From Candidatus Sodaliphilus fimicaballi (lineage in GTDB: Bacteria; Bacteroidota; Bacteroidia; Bacteroidales; Muribaculaceae): DNA of 5,461 bases. Shown here piece by piece: positions 1-5,461 of this stretch. The first letter of the stretch is position 1; every line of letters begins with the position of its first letter. The translations under genes and the position numbers were made by a program. The notes under the pieces are model-generated. The model did not search any database and was not told the DNA's origin. It saw only the letters and a list, made by a program, of their open reading frames with translations. Location: contig JAGHTV010000311.1 in assembly GCA_018065165.1 (NCBI GenBank), positions 1-5,461 on the forward strand. Direction: 5' to 3'.

Positions 1-17
1 ACCTTATATTATATGTT

Positions 18-36
18 TAAACTAATTTATAGTTTA
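18..36 (-). terminator. Weak A/T-rich hairpin at the ackA stop codon
   Basis: The 7-bp inverted repeat TAAACTA (18-24)/TAGTTTA (30-36), with a 5-nt loop, overlaps the ackA stop codon at 34-36. It could form a hairpin at the 3' end of the pta-ackA transcript. The stem has a single G-C pair and no T tract follows on the minus strand, so termination here is doubtful. The real operon terminator may lie beyond the left edge. Confidence 0.2.
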
Positions 37-1248
37 GGGCTCGCGGCCTTCAACGATAGCCTCAGTATCGTGAGCAATCATATACTCTTCATCGGTCATT
101 ACAACAACAACCTTAACCTTGCTGTCGGGAGTACTGATAACGCCTTCCTTGCCACGCCATGTCTTGTCGTTAACTTCATCATCAATCTTAACACCTAGGT
201 ATTCCAGATTGCGGCATACAACCTTGCGAGTGCCAAATTGGTTTTCACCCACACCACCTGTAAAGGCGATGATGTCAACGCCATTAAGCTCAGCGGCATA
301 AGCACCAATGTACTTAAGAATGCGAAGTTCATACATATCGAGTGCAAGTTGAGCCTTCTTGTCGCCTTTAACCTCGGCAGCATCAACGATTTCACGCATA
401 TCGCTAGAGATACCTGTTACGCCCATTACACCACTTTCCTTATTAAGGATTCCGAGCATATCCTTTGCCGAGAGATTATACTTCTCCATAAGGAACAGGA
501 GAGCACCGGGATCAACATCACCTGCACGAGTACCCATCATGAGACCCTCGGTGGGAGTGAGACCCATACTTGTATCAATGCTCTTGCCATCCTTGATAGC
601 AGTAATACTAGCACCATTACCAATGTGACAGCAAATGATCTTCTTGCCAGCAGGATCAACGCCAAGCATTTCACACACGCGGCTAGCTACAAAGCGATGG
701 CTAGTTCCATGGAAACCATAGCGGCGAACATGATCCTCAGTATAATACTTCTCGGGCAATGCATAGCGATAAGCCTTAGCGGGCATAGTCTGATGGAAAG
801 CAGTATCAAATACAGCAACTTGTGGAACACTGGGCAAAACAGCGTCAATTGCCTCTATACCTTGCATGTTTACTGGATTATGAAGGGGAGCAATGCCGTA
901 GCATTCCTTAATCATAGCTTTAACCTCGTCGGTAATGAGCATACTCTTGCTGAACTTCTCACCGCCATGAACTACGCGATGACCTACAGCATCAATCTCG
1001 TCAAAGGACTTGATGCAACCATATTCTTCATTAGTAAGCACATCAAGAATTGACTTGATTGCACCAACATGGTCGTTTATATTAAGAGCGATTTCCTTCT
1101 TGCTGCCATCTTCAAACTTAAGCTTGATAAATGCATCAGGAAGACCAATCTTTTCAACACCACCCTCAGCAAGGGTCTTGTTAGCCTTAATCTCAATAAG
1201 TTTGTACTTCACTGAACTGCTACCGCAGTTGAGAACTAGGATATTCAT
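34..1248 (-). CDS. ackA: Acetate kinase
   Basis: Cytoplasmic acetate kinase (acetyl phosphate + ADP to acetate + ATP), the ATP-forming last step of the Pta-AckA fermentation route. The 404-residue length is normal for the family and both ends look intact. The N-terminal family signature is present (VLNCGSSSVKYKL, residues 5-17). Key residues fall at the same numbers as in the well-studied Methanosarcina enzyme: Asn7, Arg91 (GHRVVHGG), Asp148 (FDTAFH), His180 (YGFHGTSH) and Arg241 (GTRAGDVDPG). The phosphate-binding loop CHIGNGAS (207-214), the adenosine-site motif FTGGVGEN (329-336) and the C-terminal TDEEYMIAHDT (385-395), which holds a conserved glutamate, are also visible. It starts 23 bp after the pta stop, so the two are almost certainly co-transcribed. 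The leader before ATG is A/T-rich (aataaaaatataact) without a Shine-Dalgarno sequence. Propionate kinase is a related alternative, but the adjacent pta favours acetate kinase. Confidence 0.97.
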   Translation of the reverse strand: MNILVLNCGSSSVKYKLIEIKANKTLAEGGVEKIGLPDAFIKLKFEDGSKKEIALNINDHVGAIKSILDVLTNEEYGCIKSFDEIDAVGHRVVHGGEKFSKSMLITDEVKAMIKECYGIAPLHNPVNMQGIEAIDAVLPSVPQVAVFDTAFHQTMPAKAYRYALPEKYYTEDHVRRYGFHGTSHRFVASRVCEMLGVDPAGKKIICCHIGNGASITAIKDGKSIDTSMGLTPTEGLMMGTRAGDVDPGALLFLMEKYNLSAKDMLGILNKESGVMGVTGISSDMREIVDAAEVKGDKKAQLALDMYELRILKYIGAYAAELNGVDIIAFTGGVGENQFGTRKVVCRNLEYLGVKIDDEVNDKTWRGKEGVISTPDSKVKVVVVMTDEEYMIAHDTEAIVEGREP

Positions 1249-1271
1249 AGTTATATTTTTATTTATTAGGT

Positions 1272-2279
1272 TTACTTATTAATTGCTTGATTACAAGTAA
1301 GCAGTACTGTACGATAGATGTCATCATCGCTACAACCGCGTGACAGGTCATTTACAGGAGCAGCAAGACCTTGCAGCACTGGACCTACAGCCTTTGCACC
1401 ACCTATACGTTGAACCAACTTATAAGCAATGTTGCCTACCTCAAGGTTTGGGAACACAAGGACATTAGCCTTACCGGCAATATGACTGTCGGGAGCTTTA
1501 CTTGCAGCAACACTAGGAACAATGGCGGCATCGGCCTGCAGTTCGCCATCAATCTGCAAGTTAGGATTCATCTCGAGAGCCATCTTTGTTGCGGCAACAA
1601 CCTTGTCAACCTCCTCGTGTGATGCACTGCCCCAAGTAGAGAAACTGAGCATTGCAATCTTTGGTTCGATATTGGCAAGTGCACGAGCAGTCTTGTCGGC
1701 CGAAACAGCAATCTGAGCAAGTTCCTCAGCAGTGGGGTCGGGTAGAACAGCACAGTCGGCAAATACCATAACGCCATTTTCGCCATAAGGAACATCCTCG
1801 GGCATAAGCATAAGGAATGCACCTGATACTACACTTACACCAGGAGCAGTCTTAACAACTTGGAATGCAGCACGCAGTACATTACCAGTAGTATTCATTG
1901 CACCAGCAACCTGACCATCGGCATCACCATTCTTAATAAGGAGACATCCCAGATACAGGGGATCATTAATTTTCATGCGAGCATCGGCAATGGTAACGCC
2001 TTTTTTCTTGCGAAGTTCATAGAAAAGTTGTGCATACTTTTCAACAGCCTCAGTATCGGCTGGATCAACAAATTGTGCTTTGTCTATATTGGTAAGCCCC
2101 AACTCAGCCGCCTTGGCAAGAATTGTTTCCTTGTTGCCAATAAGAATAACCTTGGCAACGCCATCGGCAATAATTCTGTCGGCAGCACGCAGTGTACGGG
2201 GTTCGGTACTCTCGGGTAAAACGATACGCTGAGGATTAGCAATCGCATTTTGTTTTAGTTGCTCAAATAGAGGTTCCAT
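1272..2279 (-). CDS. pta: Phosphate acetyltransferase (short, single-domain type)
   Basis: Phosphotransacetylase (acetyl-CoA + phosphate to acetyl phosphate + CoA), cytoplasmic, supplying the substrate of the acetate kinase encoded just downstream. At 335 residues it is the compact form consisting only of the PTA/PTB catalytic domain. It lacks the N-terminal regulatory half of the approximately 714-residue enterobacterial enzyme. Visible family landmarks are IVLPESTEPRTLRAA (19-33), KNGDADGQVAGAMNTTG (116-132), VFADCAVLPDPTAEELA (172-188), FSTWGSASHEEV (213-224), DGELQADAAIVP (244-255), FPNLEVGNIAYKLVQR (276-291) and PVNDLSRGCSDDDI (308-321). In the last of these, Ser313, Arg314 and Asp320 match the Ser309/Arg310/Asp316 CoA-site and catalytic residues of the Methanosarcina enzyme. 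First gene of the pta-ackA operon. The ATG at 2279 is the first in frame and is preceded by an A/T-rich leader and a candidate promoter. Phosphate butyryltransferase is a relative, but these motifs and the ackA neighbour favour acetyl specificity. Confidence 0.97.
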   Translation of the reverse strand: MEPLFEQLKQNAIANPQRIVLPESTEPRTLRAADRIIADGVAKVILIGNKETILAKAAELGLTNIDKAQFVDPADTEAVEKYAQLFYELRKKKGVTIADARMKINDPLYLGCLLIKNGDADGQVAGAMNTTGNVLRAAFQVVKTAPGVSVVSGAFLMLMPEDVPYGENGVMVFADCAVLPDPTAEELAQIAVSADKTARALANIEPKIAMLSFSTWGSASHEEVDKVVAATKMALEMNPNLQIDGELQADAAIVPSVAASKAPDSHIAGKANVLVFPNLEVGNIAYKLVQRIGGAKAVGPVLQGLAAPVNDLSRGCSDDDIYRTVLLTCNQAINK

Positions 2280-2321
2280 ATATAGTTAATCGTATTAAAT
2301 TATTGTCATTTTAAATTAAAT

Positions 2322-2330
2322 GCAAATATA
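2322..2330 (-). promoter_or_regulatory. Candidate -7 element of the pta-ackA operon promoter
   Basis: Read on the minus strand, this is TATATTTGC, an exact match to the Bacteroidetes -7 consensus TAnnTTTGy recognised by the primary sigma factor of that phylum. It lies 42 bp upstream of the pta ATG. Transcription would start near 2315 and leave a leader of roughly 36 nt. No clear TTG -33 element sits at the usual 19-21 nt spacing; the nearest T-rich run (GGTTTTAT, about 2344-2351) fits poorly. The promoter may therefore be weak or activator-assisted. Confidence 0.6.
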
Positions 2331-2412
2331 GTCAAAATTTGTCATAAAACCGTTTGTACATAGTTTAAAAATTATTTATTCTCACACAAAATGCTAAAAT
2401 TGTCGGTTTCGC

Positions 2413-2444
2413 TTGCGATAGTATAATGTTTGTTGTAATTTTGC
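2413..2444 (+). promoter_or_regulatory. Candidate promoter of the LptF/LptG-family gene
   Basis: The sequence has TTGC at 2413-2416 as a -33 element and TAATTTTGC at 2436-2444 as a -7 element. There are exactly 20 nt between TTG and TA, matching the Bacteroidetes primary-sigma promoter architecture (TTG, 19-21 nt, TAnnTTTGy). The predicted start of transcription is near 2450, only about 10 nt before the ATG at 2460. An E. coli-like TATAAT at 2422-2427 is also present but is less relevant for this phylum. Confidence 0.7.
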
Positions 2445-2459
2445 AGTTTAATAGCACTG

Positions 2460-4403
2460 ATGAAAATGTTCAGAATCAAAAAGCTCTACATATTCATGCT
2501 GAAGACCTTTCTTCCGCTGTTCATGATGACATTCTTTATATGTTTGTTCATCGTGATGATGCAGTTTTTATGGAAGTACATCGACGAACTGGTAGGAAAG
2601 GGATTAAGCATCGATGTAGTAGCTGAGCTTTTCTTCTATGCAGCGTTGTCAATGGTGCCACTTGCATTACCCTTGTCTATATTGCTGGCATCACTCATGA
2701 CATTTGGTAACCTGGGCGAGCATGTAGAGCTGACTGCCATGAAGTCGTCAGGCATATCACTCACCAAGGTTATGTCGCCGCTTTTCGTTTTTCTGTGCTT
2801 TGTAGCAGTAGGCGCTTTCTTCTTCCAGAACAATGTGTTACCCCAATCCCAAGTCAAGATGTGGACTCTTATGTTCTCTCTGAGGCAAAAGTCTCCCACG
2901 CTCGACATTCCTGAGGGTACTGTTTATACCCAAATCCCAGGATACAACTTATATGTAAAGCGTAAAGGCAAGAACAACGATATGCTTTACAACCTGCTCA
3001 TCTACGATGTAGCTACAGCTGGTGGGTATCCTCGCATTGTAGCTGCCGACTCGGGTCGCCTAAGCATGACCCCCGACAAGAAACACCTTGTTTTGAACTT
3101 GTACAAAGGCAACTGGTACGAGGACATGAAAAACGGTGCAACATCCAATATGGGCGACAACCTTTATCGTCGCGAGACATTTCACGACAAGGAGATTCTG
3201 ATACCCTATGACGACAACTTCACCCGTATGGACGATGATGCCATGCGATCACAATATGTAGGCAAGAACATCACAGAACTACGCCAGACCATCGACTCTG
3301 TGGGGTTACATGTCGACTCTGTTGCTGCAACCATCAGCCAGGAATTGCGCTCGATGCCAGTGTGTGGTGCACCTGCACAAATATTTGAGCAAAAAGACGG
3401 CAAGAACCTACGAGTCTTGAACAAGGTTACACTCAACAAGGCTGTTGACTTTGATTCAATTATGGAATCGCTAACAGCTAGTTCAAGGTATATGGTGATA
3501 GAACAGGCAATGTCATCAGCTATGAACCAGAAGCAAGACTTTGAGTTCCGAGGATATACCTTGGCCGATGATAATTTCATCATTCGCCGCCACGAAATAG
3601 AGCTGCAGAAGAAATTCACACTTTCATTGGCATGTATCATCTTCTTCCTTATCGGAGCCCCGCTAGGAGCCATCATTCGCAAGGGCGGACTTGGTACTCC
3701 CATCGTGATATCAGTAGTATGCTTTATCATATATTACATCATTGACAATATGGGCTACAAACTAGCCCGTGATGGTCGCTGGATTGTATGGCAAGGCATT
3801 TGGTTAAGTTCGGCAATACTATTGCCATTAGGCGTATTCTTAACGCATAAGGCAGTCAACGACTCGGCCGTATTCAATCCCGATGCATGGATGAACTTCT
3901 TGCGTCGTGTGGCAGGTGTACAACAAGTTAGAAAACTGGCAATCAAGGAAGTTATCATTAACGACATGGATACCGACAAAGCGGTTGAGATGGCTAACGA
4001 CCTCAAGACTTTATATCAAATTTTCCTTGATAAATATCCTGTGCGTCAAACCTATATTGAGTATCTCAAGTACGGTTTTGACAAGAAGATGCTACGCCAA
4101 CTCACAAGCGATACCGACGCGCTTGTCGAGTATCTGAGCAACTCACGCGAGCAGATGGTCATTAACAAGGCGATGGATTATCCCATCTTCCGCCAACTGC
4201 TCACATATCATGTAACAAACTATCCAAAAGTCGGCATTGCTCTGGCTATAGGTTTCCCCATTGGGTTACCCCTTTATTTAATTGGCATACGACACCAGAA
4301 AGCATTGTTGAACGATGTACAGCACGCACTCAATGTAAGCAACCAGTTGATAGCCATCTTCAATGGCGAGTATACACGCGAGATGGAATACAACCCCGCA
4401 TAA
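2460..4403 (+). CDS. LptF/LptG (YjgP/YjgQ) family permease, long Bacteroidetes-type form
   Basis: Inner-membrane permease of the YjgP/YjgQ family, whose members form the LptB2FG transporter that extracts lipopolysaccharide from the inner membrane. I cannot tell whether it fills the LptF or the LptG role. It is 647 residues against about 360 in E. coli. Three N-terminal membrane segments (about 14-38, 58-80, 104-124) include the conserved LPLSILLASLMTFGNLGE (70-87) and ELTAMKSSGISLTKVM (90-105). A large periplasmic region (about 125-385) follows, then three more segments (about 386-406, 412-433, 443-462) with the family motif LACIIFFLIGAPLGAIIRKGG (390-410). Beyond residue 465 comes an extension of about 180 residues: a charged, probably helical cytoplasmic stretch, a likely seventh segment (590-610, GIALAIGFPIGLPLYLIGI) and a short tail. 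The start could be ATG 2460 or the in-frame ATG 2466; neither has a Shine-Dalgarno sequence. The gene is monocistronic: a promoter lies immediately upstream and a terminator downstream. Confidence 0.9.
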   Translation: MKMFRIKKLYIFMLKTFLPLFMMTFFICLFIVMMQFLWKYIDELVGKGLSIDVVAELFFYAALSMVPLALPLSILLASLMTFGNLGEHVELTAMKSSGISLTKVMSPLFVFLCFVAVGAFFFQNNVLPQSQVKMWTLMFSLRQKSPTLDIPEGTVYTQIPGYNLYVKRKGKNNDMLYNLLIYDVATAGGYPRIVAADSGRLSMTPDKKHLVLNLYKGNWYEDMKNGATSNMGDNLYRRETFHDKEILIPYDDNFTRMDDDAMRSQYVGKNITELRQTIDSVGLHVDSVAATISQELRSMPVCGAPAQIFEQKDGKNLRVLNKVTLNKAVDFDSIMESLTASSRYMVIEQAMSSAMNQKQDFEFRGYTLADDNFIIRRHEIELQKKFTLSLACIIFFLIGAPLGAIIRKGGLGTPIVISVVCFIIYYIIDNMGYKLARDGRWIVWQGIWLSSAILLPLGVFLTHKAVNDSAVFNPDAWMNFLRRVAGVQQVRKLAIKEVIINDMDTDKAVEMANDLKTLYQIFLDKYPVRQTYIEYLKYGFDKKMLRQLTSDTDALVEYLSNSREQMVINKAMDYPIFRQLLTYHVTNYPKVGIALAIGFPIGLPLYLIGIRHQKALLNDVQHALNVSNQLIAIFNGEYTREMEYNPA

Positions 4404-4521
4404 ATCAAACAAGAAACACAGGCTCGCTTCAATAACACTATCATTGATCAATTAACAATTGGCGTTATATGATACTGCGACTTTACAAGTGACAATATAT
4501 GTTACATCATATTATTAATAC
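4404..4521. other. Non-coding 3' stretch of the permease transcript
   Basis: About 118 bp lie between the permease stop codon and the terminator stem. No convincing gene is seen. It contains a 10-bp palindrome ATTGATCAAT (4443-4452), a small inverted repeat CAATT-AAC-AATTG (4449-4461), and a loose outer pair ATATGAT (4467-4473)/ATCATAT (4506-4512) enclosing ACTT-TAC-AAGT (4480-4490). All are short and A/T-rich and may be chance. I found no TAnnTTTG element that would start a separate small RNA. Confidence 0.4.
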
Positions 4522-4555
4522 AAAAACCGCTGAGGAGAACCCCAGCGGTTTTTTT
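4522..4555. terminator. Bidirectional intrinsic terminator between convergent genes
   Basis: A perfect 11-bp inverted repeat pairs AAAAACCGCTG (4522-4532) with CAGCGGTTTTT (4543-4553). Two further G-C pairs are possible inside the loop (GG 4534-4535 with CC 4541-4542). On the plus strand the stem ends in a run of seven T (4549-4555). On the minus strand the A run at 4522-4526 gives five U. It lies about 118 bp after the permease stop and about 20 bp after the HtrA stop, so it can end both transcripts. Confidence 0.93.
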
Positions 4556-4574
4556 GTGTTATTGTTATAATGTC

Positions 4575-5461
4575 TTATTCGCCTTCTTCTACATCGCTCA
4601 GGTCGACTGCGTAGTAAACTTTCTTGCCAGTGGGGTAGAGGCCAGTGATGAACATAACCTTATCGCTATCGCTAGCACGCATAATCTGATTGTAGATATT
4701 CTCAACATCCTCACGAGTGCTTACGGGAGCGTTGTTGATATCGGTGATTACGAAACCGTCCTTAACACATGCTCTCTTGAACTTACCAGCTTTGACGCCT
4801 ACAACCTTAATACCCTTAGAAATGTTAAGATCGCGTTTCTCTGCATCGGTAAGTTCGGCAAATGCACAACCCAAAGTGAGCATGTCGCTGCTCTTGGTCA
4901 CCTTAGTGCTACCTTGATTGTTCTTGAGCGTAACAGTTGTGGTCTTAAGTTTGTTGTCACGATAGTAGCTTACTTGAATCTTGTCGCCAGGACGAAGTTT
5001 GTTCATCTGTTCTTGAAGTTCGCCACTGTTCTTAACTGTAGCGTCGTTAATCTTTACAATGACATCGCCTTCTTGCAGACCCGCTTCTTTAGCGGCACTC
5101 AAGTCATTAACCTTAGCCACATAGATACCGTCCTTAGTTGCAGTAACCTTGTGCTCCTCGGCCAAGTCGGCGTCAAACTCTTGATACTGGATACCCAGCA
5201 CTGCACGCTGTACTGTACCATATTGCTTGATGTCAGTCACAATCTTCTTAACTGTGTTGCTAGGAACAGCAAATGAGCAGCCCGAGTAGTTACCTGTTTG
5301 TGATACAATCATTGTATTGATACCTACGAGTTCACCAGCTGTATTCACAAGTGCACCACCGCTATTGCCAGGGTTTACAGCAGCATCGTGCTGAATAAAC
5401 GCCTTGATTCCTGCATTGCTCTCGGCCATACCGCGAGCCCTAGCGCTAATGATACCTGCAG
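4575..5461 (-). CDS. HtrA/Deg-family periplasmic serine protease (partial, 5' end outside window)
   Basis: C-terminal part of a DegP/DegQ-like protease-chaperone that degrades or handles misfolded envelope proteins. The reading frame stays open to the right edge; in-frame residues AGIISARARG precede the ATG at 5429, matching the usual HtrA context, so that ATG is internal. About 294 residues are visible. The serine motif DAAVNPGNSGGAL has its nucleophile Ser at codon 5361-5363. VGINTMIV and the GCSFAVPSNTV strand follow, then PDZ1 (about 5198-4926, VLGIQYQ loop and AGLQEGDVIVKIND) and PDZ2 (about 4877-4595, LGCAFAEL loop and VKDGFVITDINNAPV). The protein ends in acidic DLSDVEEGE. The catalytic His and Asp and the signal peptide would lie beyond the edge. 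A two-PDZ layout with this diverged second PDZ is, from memory, usual in Bacteroidetes DegQ-type proteins. degP versus degQ cannot be decided. It converges on the permease gene and shares its terminator. Confidence 0.93.
   Translation of the reverse strand, partial: AGIISARARGMAESNAGIKAFIQHDAAVNPGNSGGALVNTAGELVGINTMIVSQTGNYSGCSFAVPSNTVKKIVTDIKQYGTVQRAVLGIQYQEFDADLAEEHKVTATKDGIYVAKVNDLSAAKEAGLQEGDVIVKINDATVKNSGELQEQMNKLRPGDKIQVSYYRDNKLKTTTVTLKNNQGSTKVTKSSDMLTLGCAFAELTDAEKRDLNISKGIKVVGVKAGKFKRACVKDGFVITDINNAPVSTREDVENIYNQIMRASDSDKVMFITGLYPTGKKVYYAVDLSDVEEGE

Larger units (their letters stand above)
2280..2459. other. Divergent intergenic region between pta and the permease gene
   Basis: This 180-bp A/T-rich spacer separates two divergently transcribed genes and holds both candidate promoters, whose -7 elements are about 105 bp apart. 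It also contains a direct repeat TTGTCAT (2303-2309 and 2339-2345) bracketing the pta -7 element, and a 9-bp odd palindrome CAAA-A-TTTG (2333-2341) directly upstream of that element. These could be operator sites, but no known regulator can be assigned from the sequence. No small coding region or RNA gene is evident. Confidence 0.6.

Noticed and set aside
238..1053. A 271-codon open frame on the plus strand, opposite acetate kinase
   Set aside because: It lies wholly antisense to ackA, whose family motifs and residues are intact. Its translation shows no recognisable domain and it has no promoter of its own. It is open because of codon bias in ackA.
1249..1271. Possible internal promoter or terminator between pta and ackA
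   Set aside because: The 23-bp gap is A/T-rich, with no hairpin and no TAnnTTTG element, so it reads as a simple operon junction.
2422..2427. TATAAT hexamer as an E. coli-type -10 element
   Set aside because: The gene content and the nearby TTG-N20-TAATTTTGC pair point to the Bacteroidetes promoter type. The hexamer is expected by chance in such A/T-rich DNA and has no TTGACA at about 17 bp.
2426..2626. A short plus-strand open frame overlapping the permease start
   Set aside because: It starts within the candidate -33/-7 region upstream of the predicted transcription start and overlaps the permease N-terminus in another frame, so it would not be on the transcript.
3206..3730. A 174-codon open frame on the minus strand within the permease gene
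   Set aside because: It is entirely antisense to the conserved permease coding sequence, gives a serine/methionine-rich translation without domain features, and has no leader or promoter signals.
4554..5276. A 240-codon open frame on the plus strand just after the terminator
   Set aside because: It is antisense to the HtrA protease gene, whose catalytic motif and PDZ domains are unmistakable. The cysteine- and leucine-rich translation resembles no known family. It begins inside or right at the terminator, not after a promoter.
5361..5429. Treating the ATG at 5429 as the true start of the protease
   Set aside because: The frame continues upstream to the window edge with AGIISARARG, which is the expected HtrA sequence before the serine motif. 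A start at 5429 would remove the catalytic His and Asp and the signal peptide.

Overview
The window looks like ordinary chromosomal DNA from a member of the Bacteroidales (Bacteroides/Prevotella/Muribaculaceae-like). This rests on three things. Two candidate promoters carry the Bacteroidetes -7 element TAnnTTTGC. The start codons are preceded by A/T-rich leaders with no Shine-Dalgarno sequence. The protein types (a short single-domain Pta, an approximately 650-residue LptF/LptG permease, and a two-PDZ HtrA protease) are typical of that group as I know it. No genus can be assigned from the sequence alone.

Layout. Positions 34-2279 (minus strand) hold a two-gene pta-ackA operon separated by 23 bp. 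Together the genes convert acetyl-CoA to acetate with synthesis of ATP. Positions 2280-2459 are a divergent intergenic region with one candidate promoter facing each way. Positions 2460-4403 (plus strand) encode a large LptF/LptG-family inner-membrane permease, inferred to take part in lipopolysaccharide/lipooligosaccharide transport. Positions 4404-4574 are a convergent intergenic region ending in a strong intrinsic terminator with T tracts on both sides, so it can serve both converging genes. Positions 4575 to the right edge (minus strand) hold the C-terminal part of a periplasmic HtrA/Deg serine protease. Its catalytic serine motif and two PDZ domains are visible, and its N-terminus lies outside the window.

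Functional links. Pta and AckA form one pathway. The permease and the HtrA protease both serve the cell envelope, but they sit on opposite strands and are transcribed independently, so the neighbourhood is no evidence of a joint system. I found no RNA gene, CRISPR array, insertion sequence, phage gene or defence locus. The points most worth a second look are the very short predicted leader of the permease mRNA, the C-terminal extension of the permease with a probable seventh membrane segment, the repeats around the pta promoter, and the shared terminator with the approximately 120-nt 3' untranslated stretch before it. I do not see an undescribed biological system here.
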